DNA from: Opitutaceae bacterium
Lineage (GTDB): Bacteria > Verrucomicrobiota > Verrucomicrobiia > Opitutales > Opitutaceae
Direction: 5' to 3'
Length of the DNA stretch: 8,997 bases
Assembly: GCA_005786775.1 (NCBI GenBank)
Contig: SYDD01000298.1
Span: 1 to 8,997 of the forward strand
Shown here: piece after piece, positions 1 through 5,968 of the stretch
How the letters are laid out: every line of letters begins with the position of its first letter
Position numbering within the stretch: the first letter of the stretch is position 1
Translations under genes and position numbers: made by a program
Notes under the pieces: generated by a model
Databases searched by the model: none
The model's input: only the letters and a program-made list of their open reading frames with translations
Told to the model about the DNA's origin: nothing

Positions 1-1139
1 GTGGCCGCGAACACCCCCATGGCTCCGGCGCCGCCGAGGAGGTGTCCCGTCATCGACTTGACGCCGCTTACGTGCAGCGAATCCCGGTGCGCCCCGAAGA
101 CATCCGCGATGGCCGCCGCCTCCTCGCCGTCGCCACCGGGGGTCGAGGTCGCGTGGGCGGACACATAGTCGATGTCCCCCGGCGCCAGTTCCGCGCGGCT
201 GAGTGCCAGGCGCATCGCCCGCGCCGAGCCCTCGGCGCCCGGCGCCAGCGAGGAAAGGTGGTAGGCGTCCGCCGTGGCTCCGTAGCCCCGCAGTTCCGCG
301 TAAACCCGGGCTCCCCGCCGCAACGCCTGCTCGCGTTCCTCCAGCACGCAGACCACCGCGCCCTCCGCCAGCACGAAGCCATCCCGGTCTCGGTCGTAGG
401 GCCGCGAGGCACGCGCGGGATCGTCGTTGCGGGTAGACAAGGCCCGCATCTGGGCGAAGGCCCCCACCGCAAGGGGCGTCACCGTGGACTCGGCCCCTCC
501 GGCCAGCATCACGTCCGCATCCCCGCGGGCAATGGCCGCCGCCGCCTCCCCGAGCGCGTGACCACTGGTCGCGCAGGCCGAGGCGACGCTCATATTGGGT
601 CCACGGCAGTCCAGCAGGAGACTGACCTGCCCGGCCAAGAGGTTCGGCGCGATCTGAATGATAAAGAACGGGGATATCTTGCGGAAACCACCGGTCTTCC
701 AGATGTCGTGCATCGCCTCCATTTCCGGCAACCCGCCTAGGCCGACGCCCAAACTGACCCCGAAGCGCTCTGGGGCGAGGGTCGCCCGATGGGCATCTAC
801 GCCGGAGTCGGCATAGGCCTCGACCGCCGCGCCCACCCCAAGGTGGGTGAACCGACCAAACTTCTTCAAATCTTTCGGCGTGAGTGCCTGCAAGACCGCC
901 TCGCCTGCCGTCCCCCGGGGGCGCAAGGGGGCCGCCAGCGGGCGGCAGGGATCGTAGTCCCGCACCTCCCCAGCGATCCGCGCCGTGCAACCCGCGGCGT
1001 CAAAACGCGTGATCGGCCCGATGCCACTCCGCCCCGCCACCAAGGCTGCCCAAGTCTCCGCTGCGGTCGTGCCACAGGGGGTGACCGCACCGAGACCAGT
1101 GATCACGACACGACGGGGAACGACGGGTGAAGGGGCCAT
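1..1139 (-). CDS. fabF: Beta-ketoacyl-ACP synthase II (KAS II), 3' end cut by the window
   Basis: The gene reads leftward from an ATG at 1139-1137 and is open for 379 codons to the window edge. KAS II condenses malonyl-ACP with a growing acyl-ACP in cytosolic fatty acid elongation. The N-terminus RRVVITGLGAVTPCG (residues 9-23) is typical of the family. The catalytic triad is visible: Cys189 in SVASACATSG, His329 in SAHATSTPGGD and His366 in KSMTGHLLGG. The signatures GDADVMLAGGAES and RPYDRDRDGFVLAEG are also present. Compared with E. coli FabF (413 aa, Cys163) there is a short N-terminal extension and an insertion of roughly 20 residues around 65-86, before the conserved segment with KDLKKFGRF. 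By comparison about 50 C-terminal residues lie outside the window. No acpP or other fab gene is visible next to it; the divergent neighbour is an unrelated dehydrogenase. No good Shine-Dalgarno sequence precedes the ATG, so the start rests on family alignment. Confidence 0.95.
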   Translation of the reverse strand, partial: MAPSPVVPRRVVITGLGAVTPCGTTAAETWAALVAGRSGIGPITRFDAAGCTARIAGEVRDYDPCRPLAAPLRPRGTAGEAVLQALTPKDLKKFGRFTHLGVGAAVEAYADSGVDAHRATLAPERFGVSLGVGLGGLPEMEAMHDIWKTGGFRKISPFFIIQIAPNLLAGQVSLLLDCRGPNMSVASACATSGHALGEAAAAIARGDADVMLAGGAESTVTPLAVGAFAQMRALSTRNDDPARASRPYDRDRDGFVLAEGAVVCVLEEREQALRRGARVYAELRGYGATADAYHLSSLAPGAEGSARAMRLALSRAELAPGDIDYVSAHATSTPGGDGEEAAAIADVFGAHRDSLHVSGVKSMTGHLLGGAGAMGVFAA

Positions 1140-1299
1140 ACTAACCCGAGGCTGAAGCGGCGGCCGGGCTGGCGTCAACCGCCCGTCGTTCCAAGGCGAG
1201 CCGCGGCCACCACGAAAATACCTCCGCTCCTCCCTCGGCGACGCGCCGGCTTGACGGTCTCACCGCGTCGCCCGCAGCGTTACCTCAACTCCTCTCCCC
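1140..1299. promoter_or_regulatory. Divergent intergenic region, fabF / Gfo-Idh gene
   Basis: This 160-bp spacer lies between two genes that point away from each other, so it must hold the promoters of both unless transcripts enter from elsewhere. A TTGACG hexamer occurs on each strand, at 1251-1256 on plus and 1178-1173 on minus, but neither has a convincing -10 box 16-18 bp downstream. The hexamers alone are weak evidence. No clear operator or terminator is visible. Confidence 0.35.
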
Positions 1300-2724
1300 A
1301 TGTCCCTGCCCCGCCGCGAATTCCTCCGCCGCAGTGCCAGCGCCGCCGCAGCCTTCACCATTTTGCCCGCCGCCGCCCGCGGGGCCAACAGCCGCATCCA
1401 GGTCGCCTGCATCGGTGTCACCGGCAAAGGTCACACCGACACCCTCGCGACCGCTGCCGCCGGTGGGGAGATTGTCGCACTCTGCGACGTGGTTAACCCG
1501 CGCCGCCCCGAGCTGGTGCGGCGCAAGAAGGCCAAGGCCGCCCCCGCCGGGGACACAATCCTCGATCGTTTCTCCGCCGCCAAATTCTTCACCGATTACC
1601 GCGAGATGCTCGCGACCCAGCCCGGGATCGACGCGGTCGTGGTGTCGACGCCTGATCATCACCACTTCCACGCCTCGCTGCTGGCGATGCGCGGCGGCAA
1701 GCACGTGTACTGCCAGAAGCCCATCGCCCACTCGGTCTGGGAGGCGCGGCGGCTCGCCGAGGTCGCGGCGGCCACCCGCGTGCAGACGCAGATGGGCAAC
1801 CAAGCCCACGCCGGCGAACCGATCCGCCGGGCGGTGGAACTCCTGCGCGCGGGCGTGCTCGGGCGCGTCACGGAGGTGCACGCCTGGACAAATCGTCCCA
1901 TCTGGCCGCAGGGCATGAAGGCCTGGCCCCAGGCAGAACCGGTGCCGGCGGGTCTCAATTGGGACCAATGGATCGGCCCCGCGCCCTTTCGTGATTACAG
2001 CAGCGCCCTCGCCCCCTTCAATTGGCGCGGCTACTGGGATTTCGGCGCGGGAGCGCTCGGCGATATGGGCTGCCATATCCTCGATATGCCCTACTGGGCG
2101 CTCGGGCTCGGCGCCCCGACCAGCGTGGAGGCAGAGTCCGAAGGCACGACGGAGATCGCCGCGCCCAATTGGTCTAAGGTCACCTACCAATTTCCCACCA
2201 GCCAATTGGGCGGACCAGTGACGGTCGTCTGGTACGACGGGGTGTCGCCGAAAGAAGGAGTTTACCGGAACCCACCGCCGGAGCGCCTATGGAAGGCGGA
2301 TTTCCCGACAGCCGACCACGTGTTCCGCCGTTTCGACCTGCTGGTGGTGGGCGAGAAGGGACGGATGTTCTTTGGCCGTTCGCGGCAGGACTGGGTATTC
2401 AAGCCGGAGGGCCTGACCGCCGGCTTCAAGCAACCGCCGAAGACGTTGCCGCGGGTAGCGGGCAGCCAGGAATCCGCGGAAGGCGCGATGGATCAGGGCG
2501 GCGGACCATACCGGGAGTGGATCGAGGCGATCCGGGGCAAGGGACCGGCCCTGTCGGCGTTCGACCAATCGGGTCCATTCAGCGAGATGGTGCTGCTGGG
2601 CAACGTGGCGTTGCGGGCGGGCCGGAAGGTCCTGTGGGACGCGAAGGCGTTGCGGGTGACGAATCTTCCCGAGGCGGCGCCGCTGGTGCGCCGCGCGTAC
2701 CGCCGCGGCTGGGAGCTGGAGTGA
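1300..2724 (+). CDS. Gfo/Idh/MocA family oxidoreductase with Tat signal
   Basis: A 474-aa NAD(P)-dependent dehydrogenase of the Gfo/Idh/MocA family; its substrate, probably a sugar or cyclitol, cannot be read from sequence. The N-terminus PRREFLRRSASAAAAF (residues 4-19) is a twin-arginine signal followed by a hydrophobic stretch and an Ala-rich cleavage region near 25-29. The protein is therefore probably folded in the cytoplasm and exported by Tat, as is common for this family in Verrucomicrobiota and Planctomycetota. The Rossmann fold starts at about 33 with IGVTGKG (38-44) as the dinucleotide loop. VVVSTPDHHH (113-122) and VYCQKPIAHS (136-145) follow; Lys140 matches the conserved Lys of the family's EKP motif, with Gln in place of Glu. 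GDMGCHILDMPYW (254-266) holds the likely catalytic His259. The length fits the family. It stands alone, divergent from fabF and convergent with the MFS gene, so context gives no pathway. The ATG at 1300 is chosen because it places the Tat motif at the extreme N-terminus. Confidence 0.9.
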   Translation: MSLPRREFLRRSASAAAAFTILPAAARGANSRIQVACIGVTGKGHTDTLATAAAGGEIVALCDVVNPRRPELVRRKKAKAAPAGDTILDRFSAAKFFTDYREMLATQPGIDAVVVSTPDHHHFHASLLAMRGGKHVYCQKPIAHSVWEARRLAEVAAATRVQTQMGNQAHAGEPIRRAVELLRAGVLGRVTEVHAWTNRPIWPQGMKAWPQAEPVPAGLNWDQWIGPAPFRDYSSALAPFNWRGYWDFGAGALGDMGCHILDMPYWALGLGAPTSVEAESEGTTEIAAPNWSKVTYQFPTSQLGGPVTVVWYDGVSPKEGVYRNPPPERLWKADFPTADHVFRRFDLLVVGEKGRMFFGRSRQDWVFKPEGLTAGFKQPPKTLPRVAGSQESAEGAMDQGGGPYREWIEAIRGKGPALSAFDQSGPFSEMVLLGNVALRAGRKVLWDAKALRVTNLPEAAPLVRRAYRRGWELE

Positions 2725-2801
2725 GGAGGGAATAGGAGCGAGAAGAGCGCAGCGGGGAGAGAGTAGAACCCGGTCGGAAACTGCCCGGCATGCTTTTCTC
2801 G

Positions 2802-2819
2802 CCGTAGCTTCAGCGACGG
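2802..2819. repeat. Small interrupted hairpin
   Basis: CCGT (2802-2805) pairs with ACGG (2816-2819) and GC (2807-2808) pairs with GC (2813-2814) around a TTCA loop, with one A-G mismatch. It sits 77 bp after the Gfo/Idh stop codon and directly before the larger inverted-repeat element. There is no T-run after it, so a terminator role is doubtful. It may belong to the same dispersed repeat as the element beside it. Confidence 0.4.
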
Positions 2820-2868
2820 TGGGCCGCAAAAGGCGCAAAGGGTTCAATCCGCGGTCGCGGCTGTGCGT

Positions 2869-2884
2869 GGCGTCCATAGACGCC
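2869..2884. repeat. 16-bp near-palindrome, left copy
   Basis: GGCGTCCATAGACGCC is symmetric except for one base pair (C at 2875 opposite A at 2878). It is paired with the perfect copy at 3022-3037 within the inverted-repeat element. Confidence 0.7.
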
Positions 2885-3021
2885 GCGGAACCTCGCGGAG
2901 CGGGCGATTTTAGGCGAGGGCCCGATCCACGGTACTTCCACCGGTGGTGCCGACGGCAACCAAGACTGGAGCCACTCGGTTCGGAGCCCTCCTCTCCGAG
3001 CGCTCGCCCTGTAATTCCCAC

Positions 3022-3037
3022 GGCGTCTATAGACGCC
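3022..3037. repeat. 16-bp perfect palindrome, right copy
   Basis: GGCGTCTATAGACGCC equals its own reverse complement. It lies 26 bp inside the right end of the element, mirroring the left copy. It could be a protein-binding site or the tip of a cruciform. Confidence 0.75.
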
Positions 3038-3110
3038 CAGGTCAGCCCCCGCCACCCCCAGCACCCCTTGCGCCTCTTGTGGCTATCCTCCGACGCCCGG
3101 GCCTGACGCC

Positions 3111-4349
3111 TCACCCGCTCCGCGCAAAGGGCGGCGGGGTGAAGCCCGACGATCGACCGCGGTACGCCAGCAGAAACACCACCAACACGCCCGCCACACT
3201 CACCGCCAGGCCCATCCAGAAGGAACTCCACTGGGTCTTGCCCGCCGTCGTGCACGCCGCGAACCAGGCCCCGGTGCCTAGGTACCCGAGCAGGTTCCCG
3301 AAGCCCCCGTTCATCAGCGACAGCAGCGCCTGCGCCCGGCCCCGCCACGACGCCTCCACCCGCTGGTCCAGGTAGATCTGCGCCGTGATATTTACGAGGG
3401 TGAACGAACACCCGTGCAGCACGATGCCCGTGATCAGGGCCGTCCGCGTGTCGAGGGCACTCACTACGAACCGGATCACCCCGAAGGCCAGCCCGGCCGC
3501 GATGATCCACTTCAGCCGCCACCGCAGGATCAGCCCGCCTAGGGCGAACATCGCGATCACCTCCGTGACCTGCCCCAGGCTCATCCACGCCGTCATCCGC
3601 TCCAGTCCCAGATCCTTGAGGTGCGGCGGCGCGTACGGGTAAAAGCCGGCTAGGGGAATCGTGAACAGGGTCGTGGTCAGGAACACCACCCGGTGGTCCC
3701 GGATCTTCAGCAGCGTCAACGCATCCAGGCCCAGCCGCTGCACCCAGCTGCGCGCCTCGCCGGCCCGGGGACTGTCCACGGCCGGCAGCAGGAAAGTGAA
3801 CGCCACCACCACCAGCCACAGCACCGCCCCGCTGTAGCCCGAAGCTGTCGACCGGTCCGCGCCGATCAGGCTCACCCACAGGCACCCGCCCATCCAGCCG
3901 AAGGTCGCCATCGCCCGCACCGGCCCGAACTCCCGCGGCGCGTCCTGCAGCCGCGCCAGAATGATGGTCGAGGCGATACTCCAGGTCGGGGACGAACACA
4001 GCGAGTGCAGCTGGATGAACGCCAGCACCGGCAGCGGCCCCCACCCTTCCCGGATGGCCGTGGTCGCTAGGGTGACGCTTATCGCCGTGGCCAGCGCCAG
4101 TCCCCGCAGGACCTTCACCGGCGAGGCGTGGCGGTCGGCCATCGCCCCGAAGAGCAGCGGCGAGATGAAGGCCGCAACCCCCGAAGACGCGAACGCCACC
4201 GGCCGGATATGGCCCAAGCCATGCGCCTCCAGCACCGCGCTCAACGGCACGAACCACATCGCCAGCGCGGCGCCGATCAGGAAGAAGAGCCCGATCAGCT
4301 CGGCGTACTCGGCGCGACGCAGGGTGGTGAACACCCCACCAGCACACAC
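3111..4349 (-). CDS. MFS transporter, nucleoside:H+ symporter-like
   Basis: A 412-aa integral membrane protein with about twelve hydrophobic segments, the size and pattern of a major facilitator in the inner membrane. The first segments are near residues 15-40 and 51-72. The loop after segment 2 contains LLFGAMADRH (65-74), the family's G-x-x-x-D-R signature. The two halves are joined by a polar linker near 190-215 (SPRAGEARSW). The overall flavour, including FVPL early, PHLKDLG in the middle and the long N-terminal half, resembles the nucleoside:H+ symporter (NupG-like) branch of MFS, but the substrate is unproven. The start used here is GTG at 4349-4347; an in-frame GTG five codons later (4334-4332) is an alternative and neither has a strong Shine-Dalgarno sequence. 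The gene is divergent from the cytochrome c gene and convergent with the Gfo/Idh gene. Uptake of a nucleoside- or sugar-like substrate for the neighbouring dehydrogenase is possible but unsupported. Confidence 0.82.
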   Translation of the reverse strand: MCAGGVFTTLRRAEYAELIGLFFLIGAALAMWFVPLSAVLEAHGLGHIRPVAFASSGVAAFISPLLFGAMADRHASPVKVLRGLALATAISVTLATTAIREGWGPLPVLAFIQLHSLCSSPTWSIASTIILARLQDAPREFGPVRAMATFGWMGGCLWVSLIGADRSTASGYSGAVLWLVVVAFTFLLPAVDSPRAGEARSWVQRLGLDALTLLKIRDHRVVFLTTTLFTIPLAGFYPYAPPHLKDLGLERMTAWMSLGQVTEVIAMFALGGLILRWRLKWIIAAGLAFGVIRFVVSALDTRTALITGIVLHGCSFTLVNITAQIYLDQRVEASWRGRAQALLSLMNGGFGNLLGYLGTGAWFAACTTAGKTQWSSFWMGLAVSVAGVLVVFLLAYRGRSSGFTPPPFARSG

Positions 4350-4508
4350 GAGCCCCCGCCAAGTTCAATCCCGCCGCGGCCGCGGCGGCAGATCGCAAGA
4401 TAGGCCCAGCAGCGGGCAAGGAAGGCGCGGCAAGGACCGCCCTCCGATGCGATGTTGCCCCGGTTCGCCAAGCCAGGGCAATCCCGCCCGGCCGGCGCCC
4501 CTTCCGTT
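4350..4508. promoter_or_regulatory. Divergent intergenic region, MFS / cytochrome c
   Basis: This 159-bp spacer separates divergent genes and should contain promoters for both the MFS gene and the cytochrome c run. A perfect 18-bp palindrome at 4371-4388 is the only structured element seen. I could not identify sigma-70 boxes with confidence in this GC-rich sequence. Confidence 0.35.
4371..4388. repeat. 18-bp perfect GC palindrome, possible operator
   Basis: CCGCCGCGGCCGCGGCGG is its own reverse complement. It lies 22 bp upstream of the MFS start codon and 120 bp upstream of the cytochrome c start. An operator or cruciform is possible, but pure G/C palindromes also arise by chance in a genome this GC-rich. 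Confidence 0.35.
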
Positions 4509-4961
4509 ATGCACCGCACCGCCTTCCTCACCTGCCTGCTCCTGGCCGGCCTCTCCGCCGGTTGCTCCGGCCAGAAATCCGTCCGCAGCTTCAAAATGCC
4601 CGACGGCGACCCCGCCCGCGGCCAGGCCGCGTTCGTCTCCCTCCGCTGTACCACCTGCCACACCGTCTCCGGAGTGGACCTGCCCGCACCCACCGCCGCC
4701 CCAGCCGACCAGCTGATGCTGGGCGGTGAGGTCGCCCGCCTCCGCACCTACGGCGACCTGCTGACGGCGCTCATTCACCCTAAGGCCGGGATCTCCGACA
4801 AAATCCCCGGTCCCGAGCGCAAGCAGATGAAGGAGTCCCCGATGCCCGGCGTGAACGAGGTGATGACGGTCCAGGAAATGATCGATTTGGTCGCCTTCCT
4901 GCAGCCCAGGTACCGGGTTCTGGCCCCGCTTTATGAAGGCGACTACCGCCTCATTCCCTGA
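4509..4961 (+). CDS. Lipoprotein monohaem cytochrome c
   Basis: A 150-aa small cytochrome c, likely an electron carrier anchored in the cell envelope. The N-terminus MHRTAFLTCLLLAGLSAGCS is a lipoprotein signal peptide, with Cys19 as the probable lipidated residue; the lipobox has Ser rather than Leu at -3. The haem site is CTTCH (Cys47, Cys50, His51), and SPMPG (111-115) offers Met112 as the distal axial ligand. A helix with MTVQEMIDLVAFLQPRY (119-135) closes the fold as in class I cytochromes c. The open frame extends upstream to an ATG at 4452, but that would add 19 residues ahead of the signal peptide, so the ATG at 4509 is preferred. It is the first gene of the plus-strand run and is followed after 26 bp by a 96-aa gene with a strong ribosome-binding site. 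Its redox partner is unknown; the ApbE/thioredoxin cassette downstream is a candidate by position only. Confidence 0.88.
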   Translation: MHRTAFLTCLLLAGLSAGCSGQKSVRSFKMPDGDPARGQAAFVSLRCTTCHTVSGVDLPAPTAAPADQLMLGGEVARLRTYGDLLTALIHPKAGISDKIPGPERKQMKESPMPGVNEVMTVQEMIDLVAFLQPRYRVLAPLYEGDYRLIP

Positions 4962-4972
4962 ACCCACTACCC

Positions 4973-4980
4973 AAAGGAGA
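4973..4980 (+). promoter_or_regulatory. Shine-Dalgarno site of the 96-aa gene
   Basis: AAAGGAGA lies 7 bases before the ATG at 4988. It is one of the few strong ribosome-binding sites in the window and supports translation of this otherwise unrecognised small gene. Confidence 0.7.
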
Positions 4981-4987
4981 CGCACCC

Positions 4988-5278
4988 ATGCTCGCCAACT
5001 ACGCCGTCGAATACGGCGCCCCGCACCGCCAACACCCGGCTCCCCCGCCGGAAGTCTACTACACGGATGATCCCCTCGCCTGCGAAGCCTTCGTCGAGGA
5101 GGCCCTCGACCGGGGGCTCAGCTTGCGGGAGATCCGCCACCAGGGGGTGGCCCTACCCCAGTCGGAGTTCGACCGGATCGTGAAGGTGGCCGCCCGGTCC
5201 CTGGTCGCAAAGCGGATCTGCGCCTGCCTGGGTCTGAAGCCGGACGAGGAGCGCTACCGGTTCGGGTTCGCGACTTAG
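4988..5278 (+). CDS. Hypothetical 96-aa protein, unknown function
   Basis: I do not recognise this family. The protein is small, soluble and without a signal peptide or membrane segment. The N-terminus is Tyr- and Pro-rich (APPPEVYYTDDP lies in the first 40 residues). The rest looks helical and charged: FVEEALDRGLSLREIR (about 36-51), then a segment rich in Arg, Lys and Val with a Cys-Ala-Cys pair (RICACLG, near 77-83). The Cys pair is a possible metal or redox site but there is no wider motif. Evidence that it is real: a strong Shine-Dalgarno site, an ATG 26 bp after the cytochrome c stop and codon use like its neighbours. Co-transcription with the cytochrome c gene is likely. A role as a small cytoplasmic partner or regulator of the cytochrome c gene would be a guess. 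Confidence 0.7.
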   Translation: MLANYAVEYGAPHRQHPAPPPEVYYTDDPLACEAFVEEALDRGLSLREIRHQGVALPQSEFDRIVKVAARSLVAKRICACLGLKPDEERYRFGFAT

Positions 5279-5291
5279 CCGGCAGGCGAGC

Positions 5292-5333
5292 CCGGCGGCG
5301 CGCCGGTGCTTGTGTCCGGGGCGTCGCCGCCCC
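5292..5333 (+). other. Two tandem GC hairpins, possible attenuator or terminator
   Basis: CCGGCG (5292-5297) pairs perfectly with CGCCGG (5301-5306) around a 3-base loop. GGGGCG (5318-5323) pairs perfectly with CGCCCC (5328-5333) around TCGC. Both lie in the 68-bp gap before the DUF6580 start at 5347. Only a short TTT (5338-5340) follows, so intrinsic termination is uncertain; they may instead affect translation or RNA stability. Confidence 0.4.
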
Positions 5334-5346
5334 AAGGTTTCGGGCG

Positions 5347-5919
5347 ATGCTCCTCGCCGTCGCCCTGATCGTCCTCGCCGCCGCGTGGCGGGTCGCCGGT
5401 GCCCACACGCCCGCGCTGGCCAACTTCGCCCCCCTGATGGCCCTCGCCTTCTGCGGGGCGGTGTACCTGCAGGACCGTCGCCTCTGGGCCGTGCCCTTCG
5501 TGGCCCTCGCGGCCTCGGACCTGTATCTGGACCATTATTACTCGGCCACGTTCGGGGAAAGCTGGACCTGGCCCAGCGCCGTGCTCCGCCTCGTGTGCTT
5601 CGCGGCGGCGCTGCCGCTCGGCCAAGCCGTGGCCGCGCGCAAGTCGTGGTTCACCCTCGGCGCGGGTTCCCTCGCGGCTTCCCTCATCTTCTACGGGTTG
5701 ACCAACACGGACGCCTGGCTGCGGGACCCCTATTATCCCGCGAGCATCGCCGGCTGGCTGCAGGCCCTGACCGTGGGCCGGCCGGAATTCCCGCCCACCT
5801 GGATGTTCTTCCGCAACACCCTCGCGGGCGACCTGCTCTTCACCGGACTATTCGCGTTCACCTTGGAACTGGCCGCCCGGCGCGCCGGCCGCCCCAGCCT
5901 CCTCCCGGCGCAGGCCTGA
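5347..5919 (+). CDS. DUF6580-family integral membrane protein
   Basis: A 190-aa inner-membrane protein with five or six hydrophobic segments (about 2-17, 27-41, 47-61, 77-95, 103-119 and 157-176). The pattern NFAPLMALAFCGAVYLQD (26-43), a Pro-Phe segment ending in SDLYLDH (57-63), YGLTNTDAWLRDPYYP (116-131) and FFRNTLAGDLLFTGLF (154-169) fits my memory of the DUF6580 family. These proteins look like the substrate-binding S components of ECF vitamin transporters, but their function is not established. It lies 68 bp after the 96-aa gene and 49 bp before the DUF3570 gene, on the same strand, so it may be the first gene of the flavin-linked cassette or a separate unit. If the S-component likeness is real, uptake of a vitamin such as a flavin is conceivable. 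That is speculation from fold and position only. Confidence 0.75.
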   Translation: MLLAVALIVLAAAWRVAGAHTPALANFAPLMALAFCGAVYLQDRRLWAVPFVALAASDLYLDHYYSATFGESWTWPSAVLRLVCFAAALPLGQAVAARKSWFTLGAGSLAASLIFYGLTNTDAWLRDPYYPASIAGWLQALTVGRPEFPPTWMFFRNTLAGDLLFTGLFAFTLELAARRAGRPSLLPAQA

Positions 5920-5968
5920 GCCGCGATTTGCCTCCCGGTCCGCGGCCGTTTCCCTTTCGCAGCCGCCT

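Larger units (their letters stand above)
2822..3084. repeat. Inverted-repeat element, about 263 bp, non-coding
   Basis: The outer ends are imperfect inverted repeats of 21 bp: 2822-2842 (GGCCGCAAAAGGCGCAAAGG and one more G) and the reverse complement of 3064-3084, matching at 17 of 21 positions. Exactly 26 bp inward on each side lies a copy of a 16-bp palindrome: GGCGTCCATAGACGCC at 2869-2884 (one mismatched pair) and GGCGTCTATAGACGCC at 3022-3037 (perfect). The 26-bp segments match at only about 12 positions, but the spacing is identical, so each arm is 63 bp. The middle holds a perfect 10-bp palindrome (2938-2947) and a 6-bp hairpin TCGGAG/CTCCGA (2981-2986 with 2994-2999). It encodes no transposase. 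It could be a MITE-like non-autonomous element, a REP/BIME-type intergenic repeat or a structured RNA. The symmetry is seen; its nature is inferred. Confidence 0.65.
2725..3110. other. Convergent gene-free spacer with repeat element
   Basis: This 386-bp stretch lies between the 3' ends of the Gfo/Idh gene and the MFS gene. Its first part (2725-2770) is purine-rich with no obvious structure. A small hairpin lies at 2802-2819, and an inverted-repeat element fills 2822-3084. Short open frames on both strands cross the element, but they have no ribosome-binding site, start inside repeat sequence and resemble no protein family I know. I treat the region as non-coding. No classic GC-hairpin-plus-T-run terminator for either flanking gene is visible. 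Confidence 0.7.

Noticed and set aside
42..740. A 232-codon plus-strand frame opposite fabF
   Set aside because: The minus strand carries the complete Cys-His-His triad of KAS II. The antisense frame is Arg/Gly-rich and resembles nothing.
1285..2205. A 306-codon minus-strand frame opposite the Gfo/Idh gene
   Set aside because: The plus strand encodes a clear dehydrogenase with Tat, Rossmann and catalytic motifs. The opposite frame shows no family motif and is low in structure.
2810..3106. Short frames on both strands inside the inverted-repeat element
   Set aside because: They lack ribosome-binding sites and their sequence is dictated by the palindromes. They look like translated repeat rather than protein.
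2287..4419. A 710-codon open frame on the minus strand
   Set aside because: It overlaps the real MFS gene in another frame, runs through the inverted-repeat element and continues antisense to the Gfo/Idh gene. Its translation is Gly/Ala/Arg-rich with no recognisable domain, as expected for a shadow frame in GC-rich DNA.
4452..4508. An upstream ATG extending the cytochrome c gene by 19 residues
   Set aside because: It would place polar, Pro-rich residues ahead of a well-formed lipoprotein signal peptide. The ATG at 4509 gives a normal signal peptide length.
5279..5346. FMN riboswitch before the flavin-linked genes
   Set aside because: The 68-base gap is too short for the FMN aptamer and lacks its conserved core. 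Only two simple hairpins are present.
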